In this document: piece after piece, positions 27,065-38,100 of the stretch
Layout of the letters: each line of letters starts with the position of its first letter
Numbering within the stretch: position 1 is the stretch's first letter
Origin: Pirellulaceae bacterium
Lineage (GTDB): Bacteria > Planctomycetota > Planctomycetia > Pirellulales > Pirellulaceae
DNA: 49,445 nt
Assembly: GCA_022446825.1 (NCBI GenBank)
Contig: JAKVBY010000027.1
Location: 1-49,445, forward strand
Direction of reading: 5' to 3'
Translations under genes and position numbers: made by a program
The notes under the pieces: generated by a model
Databases searched by the model: none
Seen by the model: only the letters and a program-made list of their open reading frames with translations
Told to the model about the DNA's origin: nothing

Positions 27065-27886
27065 TCAGTTGCGCAGGCTCGTTGTTTTCATGAGCTTGTC
27101 CGTTGCTTGGTATGCATCCGTAACCCATTCAACGATTTTCTCGGGTTCCGGTGAGTACTCTAATTCGATGGAAATGGCTCCCTCCATGTCGAGTTTTCTG
27201 ATCTCATCTAAATACGGTTGGAAGGGGACAACGCCACGCCCTGGTGGCAAGTCGCCATGAACCTTTCCATCACAATCAGAAATATGTACGTGGATCGCCC
27301 GGTCTTTCAGCCTGCCGATTTCTTCCGGTGCTACGTTGGCCAGAAATAAGTGGGAAATGTCGATGTTGGCTTTTATCGCATCGTGGTTGACATCGTCGAG
27401 AAACTGCACCATCGTTTCGACGGAGTTTACTAACGAAAGCTTAAAAGGTTCTAATTCCAACGCAATTTCTATTCCCAGGGTAGCCGCATAATCGCCGAGG
27501 ATCTGACAATTCTCCACTGCCGTTTGCCACTGTGCTGGTGGCGGAATCACCTCTTTTTGCCAGATATACTCGCCTAACACGAGCAACAGGTTTTGGGCCT
27601 CGAAACGATAGACCAAATCGAGATACTGTTTACAGCGGTCGATATGAAAGCGTTGGACACTTGGGTTGAAATCAATCAGTCCTACTGCCACACAGCAAAC
27701 TGAAACAATGGGTAAATCGAGACGATCACATTCGTCCTTGATCAATTTTTGTTCTTGGACATCCGCATCGAGTGGATCGAGAAAGATGTCGACGGTGTCA
27801 AAGCCAATCTCTTTTGTTTTTTGTAGACCAAAGGCAGTGGACTGATTTGCTTGTACCCAAGCAGAATTAATTAAGCCAAGTTTCAT
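27065..27886 (-). CDS. Sugar-phosphate isomerase/epimerase-like TIM-barrel protein
   Basis: The 273-residue protein from the ATG at 27886 is supported by GGAG nine bases upstream; the frame is open to 27955. It belongs to the AP endonuclease 2/xylose isomerase-like TIM-barrel group. Probable metal ligands appear as Glu in ALELEPF, Asp/His in ANIDISHL, His in IHVHISDCDG, and Glu in ISIELEYS. The family interconverts keto sugars and inososes, often after oxidation by a Gfo/Idh enzyme. The directly downstream oxidoreductase (3-base gap) fits this. Confidence 0.83.
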   Translation of the reverse strand: MKLGLINSAWVQANQSTAFGLQKTKEIGFDTVDIFLDPLDADVQEQKLIKDECDRLDLPIVSVCCVAVGLIDFNPSVQRFHIDRCKQYLDLVYRFEAQNLLLVLGEYIWQKEVIPPPAQWQTAVENCQILGDYAATLGIEIALELEPFKLSLVNSVETMVQFLDDVNHDAIKANIDISHLFLANVAPEEIGRLKDRAIHVHISDCDGKVHGDLPPGRGVVPFQPYLDEIRKLDMEGAISIELEYSPEPEKIVEWVTDAYQATDKLMKTTSLRN

Positions 27887-27999
27887 TTGTGGCGACTCCG
27901 CATTCTTGGGCCAGTAGGAACGAAAGCTCAATGTAACTCGCGACAGTGCAAGCACAAGCGGTACTGAAAAAGAGCGGTGGGTGGGTTTGCGAGCGCATT

Positions 28000-29331
28000 T
28001 TATGAGGCGAGTAAATCTAGGATAGGATCGCCATCTGCAATTTTAATGGGGCGGCCAAGTTCGGAAATATTTTCAGTTGCGGGGTCCACGCCGAGAGCTG
28101 CTGAGAGAGTTGCCAGGAGATCTCCCACGAGAACTTTGCGATCGACGATTTCCATGCCACTGGCGCTTGTCTTGCCAAAGGCTTGACCTCCTTGAATTCC
28201 TCCCCCAGCGAGCACGGCCGTCCATGCCTGGGGGAAATGATCGCGTCCCGCGTCGCGGTTAATTTCTGGTGTGCGACCAAATTCGCTCATCCAAATGATG
28301 GTCGTGGATGGCAACAGATTGCGTTGTTCCAAGTCGTTGATTAGGGCTGACCAAGCCATATCGAGTTGAGTGCACAATTGTTTCACGGCAGGAAAGTTGT
28401 TCTGATGAGTGTCCCAGGCTAAAGACATCGGTCCCACCGATCCTAATGAGACTTCGACAAACGCCACGTCTTGTTCGATTAAACGTCGTGCCATTAAGCA
28501 ACCCTGGCCAAAGCGTCCTGGACCATAAGCCGCGCGCACTTCTGCAGATTCCTGGGATAAATCGAAAGCGTTCACCGCATGACTGTTCATTAATTTCATG
28601 GCGCGGCGATAAACGGTATCCTGTGCGCGTGGTGCAGTCCTTTGGTGGTTTGCCAAAAAACGATCTTGTAATTGTCGCCAGAGTTTATAGCGATCGTGGA
28701 ACTGTTTTGCGCCCACGGCAGACTGTAAATCATCGACCATCAACGGGGCCTTGTCATCTTGGAGTCCTTGACCATCGGTGGGGAGATTGTCGGTTGCACC
28801 GACAGTAAGTGGTGCATAACCGGGCCCCAGAAAGCCAGGCCCGAAGGCATTTTGATTGAAGGCTCGGTAGGGTGAAATACTAACGTAATTGGGAATCGCA
28901 TCTTCGTGATTCCCCAATTCTTTTGCCAGCGAAGAACCAATCGTGGGAAATCCAATTGGTTCCGTTGGTGACTGACCTGTACGCATCAAATAAGTACCGC
29001 GTCCATGATCACCTTCTTTGGTACTCAAACTACGAACGATTGCTAGTTTATCGGCTTGCTTTGAGAGATGGGGTAGATGTTCGCTAATTCGGATGCCAGG
29101 AACGTTGGTTTGGATTTCCTTGAATTCGCCCCCGTTTTCATGATTGACTTTCATGTCAAACGTATCGATTTGGCTCGCACCACCAGTCATCCAAAGCAAT
29201 ATGCAATGTCGCCGACGTTGCCGGTTCGTTAGAACCTGCTCTGCCCATGCCGACAATCTCCCCTGGGACGACAGCAGCAGCGATCCCAAGCCGGCAGTTT
29301 CGATACAACGACGACGTGAAATCTTAGGCAT
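28000..29331 (-). CDS. DUF1501 family protein, stand-alone
   Basis: The 443-residue protein carries a twin-arginine-like leader (MPKISRRRCIETAG) and the DUF1501 pattern: CILLWMTGGASQIDTFDMK, HLPHLSKQADKLAIVRSLST, GDHGRGTYLMRTGQSP, and TTIIWMSEFGRTPEINRDAGRDHFP. The fold is alkaline-phosphatase/sulfatase-like, but the family's reaction is not established. DUF1501 genes usually sit beside a DUF1549/DUF1553 gene; this one does not, unlike the copy at 41218. The isomerase gene follows 113 bases downstream. Confidence 0.9.
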   Translation of the reverse strand: MPKISRRRCIETAGLGSLLLSSQGRLSAWAEQVLTNRQRRRHCILLWMTGGASQIDTFDMKVNHENGGEFKEIQTNVPGIRISEHLPHLSKQADKLAIVRSLSTKEGDHGRGTYLMRTGQSPTEPIGFPTIGSSLAKELGNHEDAIPNYVSISPYRAFNQNAFGPGFLGPGYAPLTVGATDNLPTDGQGLQDDKAPLMVDDLQSAVGAKQFHDRYKLWRQLQDRFLANHQRTAPRAQDTVYRRAMKLMNSHAVNAFDLSQESAEVRAAYGPGRFGQGCLMARRLIEQDVAFVEVSLGSVGPMSLAWDTHQNNFPAVKQLCTQLDMAWSALINDLEQRNLLPSTTIIWMSEFGRTPEINRDAGRDHFPQAWTAVLAGGGIQGGQAFGKTSASGMEIVDRKVLVGDLLATLSAALGVDPATENISELGRPIKIADGDPILDLLAS

Positions 29332-29592
29332 GCCTTGATCTCATTGGAAAAGGACGCGATGAAAGGGCAAAGTGTGGGAATGGCTTATACGCTCTCCGGG
29401 ACTCTTAGTTTGCGGGTACCAAAAGGGGTGCACAGAACCTGTGTCATTATGATGTAATGACATGGTGGGCCAGGCGCAAAACTCAGAAATTGCATGGAAA
29501 CCTCTGCTGTTCTACTGTTCGTGTCCCTATATGGTTTGATGAACACATTTGCGGGTTTTCGTACTTCGGAGCCCTCAGCGCATGTATGAAAA

Positions 29593-31752
29593 TTAAGGCA
29601 GATGTAATTGATCTGCAAGAAAAGCCAAGATGTCTGCGGCAGCTTGGATGCGTTTGGATGTTGGTGTGCCAGCGCCGTGCCCGGCACTGGTTTCGATGCG
29701 AATTAGAACTGGGTTTGTGCCTCGGTGGGCATGTTGCAATGCGGCAGCAAATTTAAAACTGTGACCAGGCACGACACGATCGTCGTGATCTGCCGTTGTC
29801 ACCATGGTCGCTGGATAGGACGTTCCTTGTTCTAGGTTGTGCAAGGGAGAGTATTTTACGAGGTTTGAGAATTCGTCTGCATTCTCTGAGGATCCATATT
29901 CTGAAACCCATGCCCAGCCGATCGTGAATTTGTGGAATCGTAACATGTCCATCACACCGACTGCCGGTAACGCGGCGGCGTAAAGATCGGGGCGTTGAGC
30001 CATGCAGGCACCTACCAGCAGCCCTCCATTACTACCGCCTCGAATGGCCAGCTTAGGACGACTTGTATATTGGTTGTCGATGAGATATTCGGCTGCCGCA
30101 ATGAAGTCATCGAACACATTTTGTTTTTTGTTTTTCATGCCAGCTTCGTGCCACTCGCGTCCATATTCGCCGCCTCCACGCAGATTGGGAACGGCATAGA
30201 TTCCCCCCTGTTCTAGCCACACGAGATTAGAGACGCTGAAACTGGGTGTGATCGAGATGTTGAAGCCGCCGTAGGCGTACAGCAAGGTTGGATTGCTTCC
30301 ATCTAATTTGATACCTCGCTTGTGCGTAATGAACATTGGAATGCGAGTACCATCTGGACTGGCGAAGAAGATTTGCTTGGTTTCAAACTGCTGCGGATCA
30401 AAATCGACATCCGGCGCGCGAAAGACTTCACTCTTTCCAGAGGCAATGTCGTAGCGGTAAATACGGGATGGTGTGGTGAAATTGGAGAAACTGTAGAAAG
30501 TTTCTGTGTGTTCGCGTCGGCCACCGAACCCACTTGCGGATCCAATGGCAGGTAATGCGACGTCCCGTTCGTGGGTTCCGTCGAGTGCATATACTCGGAT
30601 CAAACTTTGGGCGTCTTTAAGATACGAGGCAAAAAAGTAGTCACCGACAAGACTTACGCCACGCAGCACTTCATCTGCCTCCCCGATCAGCTCTTGCCAT
30701 TGATCGCGAGCTGATTTTCTTGTGTCAATCGCGATGACTCGTTTAAGGGGCGCATTGAGATCGGTTGTGAGCCAAAATACAGGTCCGTCATTTCCGACAA
30801 AGCTATACGAGGCGTCAAAGCCTGAAATCAGCTCGACAACTTCTGAATCTGGAACTGAGAGTTCTTTGTAGAAGAGTTGATTTTTTCGTTCCGTTCCACG
30901 CCATACTTCAATGATGAGGTAGTTGCCGTCTTCTGAAACATAGCCGTCAAACCCCCATTCTTTTTGATCAGGCCGGTAATAAATCAAAGTGTCCTTGGAC
31001 TGTGGGTCTCCGAGGCGATGGTAAAAGAGTTTTTGGAAATAATTAGAACCTGTAAATTCTTTGCCTTCCTTGGGCTCATCGTAGCGACTGTAGAAAAAAC
31101 CGAGGTTGTCGGGAGTCCAAGAGATCCCTGAGAACTTGACCCACTCGATGTGATCGGCACGCTCTTGGCCAGATGCAACATCGAGAACCTTTAAATCTCG
31201 CCAATCCGAGCCATCCGATTGCAGCGCGATGGCTACCAAATTTCCATCATCACTGACCACCCAATTGGCCAAGGCAACCGTCCCGTCTTCCGAGAGGGTG
31301 TTTGGATCCAAGAGAATGCGAGGTTGCGAATCGAGACTTTCAGAAACATAGAGAACACTTTGATTCTGGAGGCCATCATTGCGAGTGTAAAAGTAACGTT
31401 CGCCGCGTCGTCGTGGCAAACCGAATCGTTCGTAATTCCATAATTTGGTTAAACGCTTTTCGAGCGGCTGGCGTGCAGGAAGTTGCTTTAAATATTCGAA
31501 CGTTACTTTGTTCTGTGCCGTAACCCAAGATTTCGTTTCATCGCTTTCAGTGTCTTCAAGCCAACGGTAAGGGTCGGCGATCTCTGTGCCATGATAATTG
31601 TCCATTTGGTCGGTGCGTAGCGTTTTCGGATAAGTCAGTTTCGAGTCCCTCTCTTCTGCAAAACCTGGGTTGTAGGCAGCGCACAAGACGCCACATAATG
31701 CCACACGATAAAATCGACAGAAGCCAAGCGATTGCTGGAAATATGCAGCCAT
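29593..31752 (-). CDS. Exported prolyl oligopeptidase family protein (S9A)
   Basis: The 719-residue serine peptidase cleaves short peptides, usually after proline. I start at the ATG at 31752; the longer frame to 31797 begins with TTG. An N-terminal signal segment (FYRVALCGVLCAAYNPGFAEE) suggests export. The N-terminal beta-propeller follows DPYRWLED. The catalytic domain has Ser574 in RGGSNGGLL, Asp in ADHDDRVVPGHS and His in SAGHGAGTP, giving the full triad. The length fits the family. It lies 63 bases downstream of the alcohol dehydrogenase and may be co-transcribed. Confidence 0.93.
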   Translation of the reverse strand: MAAYFQQSLGFCRFYRVALCGVLCAAYNPGFAEERDSKLTYPKTLRTDQMDNYHGTEIADPYRWLEDTESDETKSWVTAQNKVTFEYLKQLPARQPLEKRLTKLWNYERFGLPRRRGERYFYTRNDGLQNQSVLYVSESLDSQPRILLDPNTLSEDGTVALANWVVSDDGNLVAIALQSDGSDWRDLKVLDVASGQERADHIEWVKFSGISWTPDNLGFFYSRYDEPKEGKEFTGSNYFQKLFYHRLGDPQSKDTLIYYRPDQKEWGFDGYVSEDGNYLIIEVWRGTERKNQLFYKELSVPDSEVVELISGFDASYSFVGNDGPVFWLTTDLNAPLKRVIAIDTRKSARDQWQELIGEADEVLRGVSLVGDYFFASYLKDAQSLIRVYALDGTHERDVALPAIGSASGFGGRREHTETFYSFSNFTTPSRIYRYDIASGKSEVFRAPDVDFDPQQFETKQIFFASPDGTRIPMFITHKRGIKLDGSNPTLLYAYGGFNISITPSFSVSNLVWLEQGGIYAVPNLRGGGEYGREWHEAGMKNKKQNVFDDFIAAAEYLIDNQYTSRPKLAIRGGSNGGLLVGACMAQRPDLYAAALPAVGVMDMLRFHKFTIGWAWVSEYGSSENADEFSNLVKYSPLHNLEQGTSYPATMVTTADHDDRVVPGHSFKFAAALQHAHRGTNPVLIRIETSAGHGAGTPTSKRIQAAADILAFLADQLHLP

Positions 31753-31815
31753 GATGGGTCTTTCTTGACGAATAGGTGATTTATCAGATTGGGTCAATTG
31801 TGAAAGCAGCTTGTT

Positions 31816-32970
31816 TTAAAATGCCGCTTCATAGATTGCTAGGGCATCTTCTTCGCTAAAGGTACGAGGATTGTTTTTCAATAGTCTCGTTACCTGCATT
31901 GCATCCCTGGCCATGCTAGGCAAATCGCTCGCTTGAACTTTAAATTCGCGTAGACTGCGGTCGGTACCGACTTTGGCCGAAAGAGTTTCTACGAAGGTCA
32001 CCAAATCGTTGGTTTCGACTGCCACGGCCAATGCTTGAAACCGTTCTTCGACAGCGGGATAGTTAAATCGTAAAACGTGAGGCATGAGTAGAGAGTTGGC
32101 AACACCATGCGGTACGTGAAAACGCCCCCCTAGTGGATAGGCCAATGCATGAACTGCTGCTGTATTGACGGGGCCGAGACAGAGTCCACCCAGGACGCTT
32201 GCTCGGGACATGGCATAGCGGGCGTTCAAATCGTTGCCATCATGAACGGCGGGCTCTAAGAAGGTTGCCACCAGACGTACTGCTTCGATGGCCAGGGCGT
32301 CGATCAGGGGAACTGCAAAGCGGTTTGTATAAGCCTCGATGGCGTGTGTCAGCGTATCCATGCCGGTATACGCCGTTGGGGCGGCGGGCAACGTCAGGCA
32401 AAACTCTGGATCGACCAGAGCACGATTCGCCAGTAAGTAGGGGCTGACGAGACCTTTCTTCAGTTGATTCGTTTCGTCAGAAAGAACGGCAATGGGAGTG
32501 ACTTCGCTACCGGTACCGGCCGTGGTCGGGACGAGCACTGTGGGGATCCCCGGATGGGGAATCAGATTGATCCCAAACATTTCTTCCACGGCTGGTGAAT
32601 CACCGACAAGAATGGCCGCAACTTTGGTGATGTCGAGCGTACTGCCACCACCGACTCCCAAGAAAACCGCCGGTTCAAATGCACGGGCTACCTCGGCACA
32701 TGCCAAAACGTCTTCAATTGGAGGATCTGGAGTCAATTTCGAGAAAATTTGAGTTTGGAAACCACTGTCTAAGAGTTGTTGGTGGGTTTCCTGAAAAATC
32801 GGTTGTTTGGTGATGCCGGGGTCCGCGACAATAAAAACTCGTTCACCAAAATCACGTAGGATCTCAGGGAGTTGCCGACGCGCACCGACGCCCATGGTCA
32901 GCGGCGGGCAATGAAGATCGAAAACACGCCCCGTGTCGATGGCAAGACCTGCGTCTGTTTGTTTACTCAT
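31816..32970 (-). CDS. Iron-containing alcohol dehydrogenase
   Basis: This group III, metal-dependent NAD(P)-linked alcohol dehydrogenase has 384 residues. The ATG at 32970 has AAGGA seven bases upstream, so it is preferred over the frame start at 32991. The nucleotide-binding region has FLGVGGGSTLDITKVAA, followed by PTTAGTGSEVTPIAVL. The metal-site signature is HALAYPLGGRFHVPHGVANS. The family reduces aldehydes and oxidises alcohols, lactaldehyde, butanol, methanol or maleylacetate; the substrate is not determined here. Confidence 0.93.
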   Translation of the reverse strand: MSKQTDAGLAIDTGRVFDLHCPPLTMGVGARRQLPEILRDFGERVFIVADPGITKQPIFQETHQQLLDSGFQTQIFSKLTPDPPIEDVLACAEVARAFEPAVFLGVGGGSTLDITKVAAILVGDSPAVEEMFGINLIPHPGIPTVLVPTTAGTGSEVTPIAVLSDETNQLKKGLVSPYLLANRALVDPEFCLTLPAAPTAYTGMDTLTHAIEAYTNRFAVPLIDALAIEAVRLVATFLEPAVHDGNDLNARYAMSRASVLGGLCLGPVNTAAVHALAYPLGGRFHVPHGVANSLLMPHVLRFNYPAVEERFQALAVAVETNDLVTFVETLSAKVGTDRSLREFKVQASDLPSMARDAMQVTRLLKNNPRTFSEEDALAIYEAAF

Positions 32971-33385
32971 CGCTCCATCCTTTTGAAGCATTGCATTGGA
33001 TCAACTCACTGTGGTGTATCGTAGCCAAATTTAGCGGCGGGACCAGCATAGAGTGATTTCTTGTCTGGTCAGGGTATCCATCCGGAAAAATGTTTGCTCA
33101 GGAGCAGCCATCGATTTAAAAAATTGCGATGCCTGATGGAGTTCAGATAGGGCTTTGCGAGCGGAATGAGTCGGCCTGCGCAGCGACAAGAGAGGGATCT
33201 GATTTGCAGAAAAATCGAGGTGCGTAGGGTCCCATGTCAGGCGACCTCAGTTGTGTTCGAGCAGGCAATAAAAAAGTCAGTCGCAACAACGAAGGTAGCT
33301 GGGGCGGCACAGTCACGATCAAGCGACCAAAACGAAGAGTTCGACAACGCCTCAGGAAATGAGCAGGTTAGATTGAAGACGGCTT
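32971..33385. other. Intergenic region between AbgT-family gene and alcohol dehydrogenase
   Basis: I see no gene here. A plus frame at 33166-33402 gives an unlikely product and overlaps the transporter end. No strong repeat or hairpin stands out. Confidence 0.55.
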
Positions 33386-34993
33386 TTACGAGCCAGTGTT
33401 GAAAGAAATGCCACCGATGGGATCAATAAACAATTCGGAGCCACCGGGGCCTAGGGGTAAGCCAAGGAGCATCCAGACTACCAACATGGCGATCCAACTG
33501 ACGAAGAATAGAACCGTATAAGGCAACATCAAGGAAATGAGCGAGCCAATGCCAGCCTGCGGTTGATACTGCTTCATGAATACCAAAATGATGACGACAT
33601 AAGGGTTTAATGGGGTGATGGAGTTGGTGACTGAATCACCAATGCGATAAGCCGCTTGGGTCAGCTCGGGACTGATGCCGACGCCTGCGAAGATGGGTAC
33701 AAACACCGTCGAAATTAAAGCCCACTTCGCAGACGCGGAACCGAGGAAAAGATTGAGACCGGCGGCCAACATGACAATCGAAATTACCAGTAACGAAAGC
33801 GGCATTTGCCAGGATTGTAATAGAGCAACGCCCTCTAAGGCGATCAGTTTGCCAAGATTGGATTCACCAAACCAGCTGATAAACTGACTGGCGAAAAAAG
33901 CTAAAACGATATAGGGACCCATAGAACTCATGGTGTTGTTCATCATTCCGGCGGCGTCACGATCATTGGCGATGGATTTTGTGGCGATTCCAAATGCCAG
34001 GCCGGGTACAAGAAATAACACAAAAAGAATGGGCACAATGACTTGGACCCAGACGGCCAATTTCCATCCGGGTCGTGGTTCGACGTACCCATTTAGCGGT
34101 GCTCCCGTCACAAAGATCATGGCCAAAATAACAGCGCCTACCAGGGCCAAAGCAAACGCTGCCCAGGCCAGTCCCTTGTATTCCGCAGGTGTCAACTCGT
34201 GTGACACGTGGGAGCTTGTGCTATGCGTCTGAACGGCTTCCACTTGAGCCCGGATGTCGGCCGCAGAGTAGCGTGGTTCGACAAGAAAGCGGGTTGTCCC
34301 CCAGCCGACGAGGGTGATCAGGAATGTGGAAGCGATCATGAAATAATAATTGCAACGAATGTCGACTGAATATTCTGGATCCAGAATACGTGCCGCTTCC
34401 TGAGTAAAACTTTGGAGTAGAGGGTCCAGGCCGGTCACGAGCAGATTGGCGCTAAAGCCGGCCGCAACTCCGGCAAAGACTGCCGCCAGTCCGACGATCG
34501 GAGAGCGCCCTGCACGCATAAAGATCGCTGCAGCCAAAGGTGGCAAGACGACATAGCCAGCGTCCAAGGCCATGCTGCTCATCACACCGACGAAAATAAT
34601 CGCAGGTGTCAACAAGGTGGGTGGCGTCAGTGCGACAATTGCTTTCAACAGTGCACCAATCAAGCCGGAGCGTTCCGCCACGCCGATACCAATCATCGCG
34701 ACTAACACGACTCCTAAAGGAGCGAATCCCGTGAAATTAGTTACCAACTTACTCCAAACCCATTGCATTCCTTCCGATGACAAAAGGCTCTTTGCCACCT
34801 CGATTTCACCGGTTGTGGGATTCTTAACACTCCATCCGGATTGAACGGCAATTTCAGAACCAATCAAAACAACGAACGCGCCCACGATGAATAGCGTTAC
34901 GGGGTCTGGTAACCGATTCCCAATACGTTCAATGAGGCCGAGAATCCCAAGTGATGCAGGAGGTTGTGCTTCCGACGGTAGAGATGCGGTCAT
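33386..34993 (-). CDS. AbgT family transporter
   Basis: AbgT-family proteins are inner-membrane secondary transporters; members import p-aminobenzoyl-glutamate or export sulfonamide-like compounds. The 535 residues contain about a dozen membrane segments. Recognisable pieces are GIIGLIERIGNRLPDP-like LGLIERIGNRLPDPVTLF, APLGVVLVAMIGIGVAERSG, MALDAGYVVLPPLAAAIF and AGLAAGFSANLLVTGLDPLL-like VAAGFSANLLVTGLD. C-terminal ASAKWALISTVFVPIF and SVTNSITPLNPYVVII contain repeat-like hairpin-tip sequences. It is a single gene between the giant protein and the alcohol dehydrogenase. The substrate is unknown. Confidence 0.9.
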   Translation of the reverse strand: MTASLPSEAQPPASLGILGLIERIGNRLPDPVTLFIVGAFVVLIGSEIAVQSGWSVKNPTTGEIEVAKSLLSSEGMQWVWSKLVTNFTGFAPLGVVLVAMIGIGVAERSGLIGALLKAIVALTPPTLLTPAIIFVGVMSSMALDAGYVVLPPLAAAIFMRAGRSPIVGLAAVFAGVAAGFSANLLVTGLDPLLQSFTQEAARILDPEYSVDIRCNYYFMIASTFLITLVGWGTTRFLVEPRYSAADIRAQVEAVQTHSTSSHVSHELTPAEYKGLAWAAFALALVGAVILAMIFVTGAPLNGYVEPRPGWKLAVWVQVIVPILFVLFLVPGLAFGIATKSIANDRDAAGMMNNTMSSMGPYIVLAFFASQFISWFGESNLGKLIALEGVALLQSWQMPLSLLVISIVMLAAGLNLFLGSASAKWALISTVFVPIFAGVGISPELTQAAYRIGDSVTNSITPLNPYVVIILVFMKQYQPQAGIGSLISLMLPYTVLFFVSWIAMLVVWMLLGLPLGPGGSELFIDPIGGISFNTGS

Positions 34994-35179
34994 GCGGCGT
35001 GGCTCGGAGTATGGGGATATATGATTCGGGGCGAGGACGAAGCAAATGTGTTGAAGAATTCAGATCGCAGTGATTGATTTTTAGGATCGCTGTGTCTTAT
35101 CTGTGGTAAAGAACCGCCCATTTTCGGCAGGTGGGGGTGAATACTTTGGTGATGCGCCCGAGTGTCACTGGGAGTACTT

Positions 35180-38100
35180 TTAAGGAATTGGTTCAAGATA
35201 AATTGTTCTCAAATCGATCATGGCTGACTTGATGACGCCGGCAGATTGCATCAGGAGTTCAACGGTACCGGCGGGCAATTGTATTTCACCAATTTCTTTT
35301 TGGGTGTAATCGTCCCAACTACCGGTTCCGATGACCGTATCGAGAAGTTTTTCTTCCCCAACGCTGAGTGTGAAGTGGTCTCCCGCCGCTGAGTTGTCAC
35401 TAGCGTAGTCGAAGATAACTCGGTAGGTGCCACTTTGCGGAACCACCAGAGTCCAGATCGCATGATCGGTGGGGTCGCTCCAGTAGCCCAGGTTTTTATA
35501 GTGTTGCTCGAAAACCAAACGTGGTCCGTAGATTCTGCAATCGGCGGCGCTGAGTTCCAGAACGCCGTCGGTTCCCGCCCTGATGACTTTCGGTTCATTG
35601 CCCGGGAAGCTTTTGGGGGGCGTGCCGAGTTCTTGAAGATAAGCAATCAGATCAGCAATATCTTGGGACCGAAGATCTTTTTCCATTCCTTCTGGCATCA
35701 GCGATTTTCCAGAGGTTCGTAATTCTTCGATCTCTTCACGTAGGAGCGTTTGTTCTTTGCCTTCTGGACCTTGCAGAGAGATGCTATTGCTTGTTTCTCT
35801 TGCCAGCATCCCCGTAACTTGGCGTCCATCCTCTGTTACTGCGACGTAGTCGAGAAACTTATTTTCGACTGCTCGGTTTGGATCGAGGATGGCGATCAGT
35901 AAGGCATGAGAGGAGCGATCTTTGATGGCAGACAAGTCGGGGCCAACTGCGTGTCCCATGCCAGCGACTCGATGGCAGTTACTACAGCGTTTTGTGAAGG
36001 TTGCTTGCCCCCGTTTGGGAACGCCTGTGATTTGAGTCGCTTCTTGGTATTCCTCCAGGACCTTTTGACGATTGGGGTGTATCATGTTTCTGAAGAGTTC
36101 TTCTGCACCTTGACGCACAACTTGGTCTTCATGCTGTAACAACAAAGTCTGCCGACGAGCATCAATTGGCAACGCAGAAATCGTTGACGTTTTCAGAGCT
36201 TGGAGGAGTTCGCGGGTGAGGCCCGGTCGGCTTAGAAAAAGATCAAGAATCGTCCCTCGTAGCACTGGAGAGTATGTTGGCCAGTTACGGAGTAACTGTT
36301 TGGCTGTGTGTGCATAGTTTGTGCCTCCCAAGGTGACGATGGTGCTGGCAGCCAAACCTTGGATCTCGGGAACTTCGCGAGGGGACAATAAGGGTGTAAA
36401 AACGGTCAAATCATCGGTGGCAGTGGTTAGGCCGCAACTCAAAAAACGCAGCGTCTGCAGGCGATCTGAAAGTGTGGCGGATGCGTCTAGTGCTACATGG
36501 ATGGCGTGGTCATGCAGAGCGGAAATGCGTTCACGCAGCGATTCGTTGATAACGTTCTCGATTGGTATATTGCCGGCCCGCAGGGCGCGAACCAGCGTCG
36601 TTGCGGTATTCATGGCGTGGCTTCGTGAGTTGGGATCGTCGCTGGTGACGATCCGCTCAAAGACTGGCGCGACGCTGGTCGGTCCCTTCAAGGCCACCGC
36701 GGCAGTCACGACTTGTTCCAGAGCTTGTAGCGAAGCTTGTGGTGTGTTGAGGAGAGGAAAGGCAGCAGTGTTTGAATCGTGCTTTCTTTCTAATAGCGAC
36801 AAAAGTACGTGTTCCACGTTTGCTTGGTTGAGTGAACTCAGGGCGGCGCTGCGCAAATACGGATGTTGTCGGTAATGTTCGAGGGTGGCCGCAAGAAAAC
36901 GGCCTATTTTACCTTGGACGTGCTGGTGTGATTTCCAGTGGCCAAAGGTGAGCAGCGCTTGCAGCAAAACCACGGGTTCGGATTCGACGCTCTTCGACGC
37001 GGCTTCTAAGACAGCCAGAGTCAAGGCTTCGTTCTCTGGGAATCTCGCCGCGATTCGAATGGCATGTTTGCGCACTCCAGCATGTACATCTTTTACCGCC
37101 AGAGTGACAAGCGCCGGATCCACGGTGTTTAATCCGTCGAGCGTACAGAGTGCGTGCAATCGTGCGGTCGCTCGTTTGCCAGTCTTTACGACCAAGGCCA
37201 ACTCGTCGGTGACACTTTCCTCGCCACGCCAGATAAGTATCTGTTGCACCATGTCTCGCAACCAACCATTGGGACTTTCCAACAGTTGAACAAGTTGTTT
37301 TGGCGAGAGTTTGTCTAATTGCGGGAGCTTGGGTGGTTGCAGATCTGCGCGATAAACGCGGTAGATGCGGCCTCGATTGCTACCTGCACGCATGTCCAAG
37401 ATGTTCTGTAAGTCAGGAGGAATCCATTCGGGATGCTCAATCACAAATCGATAGATGTCGGCAATCCATAAAGCGCCGTCGGGGCCGGTACGGATCATCG
37501 TAGGGCGGAACCAATTGTCTGTCGAAGAAAGGAATTCGCTTTGTTGTTCTTCTTCTGCCCGCCGGCTGGTAAACGAAATTCCTGCTGGCGAGACGATTTC
37601 ACGGTGCACGAGATTATGCACCGGTTCACAGACAAAAGCATTACCAGCGAACATCTCGCCGAGAAATTCATCGCGGTAAATCGTCGGACTGCAAGCGGAT
37701 GTGAAGCGATTGAGCCCGTTGGGATCGTTGAAGCGAGTTTGTGTGATACTCGTCGGGAAGACTGTGGCAGCGTTGGGTTGTACTGAAACGTTCTGGCGAA
37801 GGTTGGGAGGTACGACAAAGGGATTGCGTCTCAAATAGCGGTCTTCAAGAACATAATGCCACATAGGATTCGAGTTGTTGCCACCGAACCAATTGCCCCA
37901 GTCGTCACGATTACGACCAAACTGTGTTTGACCAGATAAGGCTTCAAGGGTTCCGTTGTCAGGACGAATCCGTAAATCACGCCCACCGATTTCTACGGTT
38001 TCCTCGGTTTGGAGTGAGCGGATCGTCCCACCGCTATCGCCATTCGCTAGATGGAGCCAATTGTCGAGACCCCAACGCAACCCATTCATGCGGTGTTGTT

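Noticed and set aside
29385-29687. Minus frame of 100 codons between the peptidase and the DUF1501 gene
   Set aside because: It overlaps the end of the peptidase gene and has no recognisable pattern.
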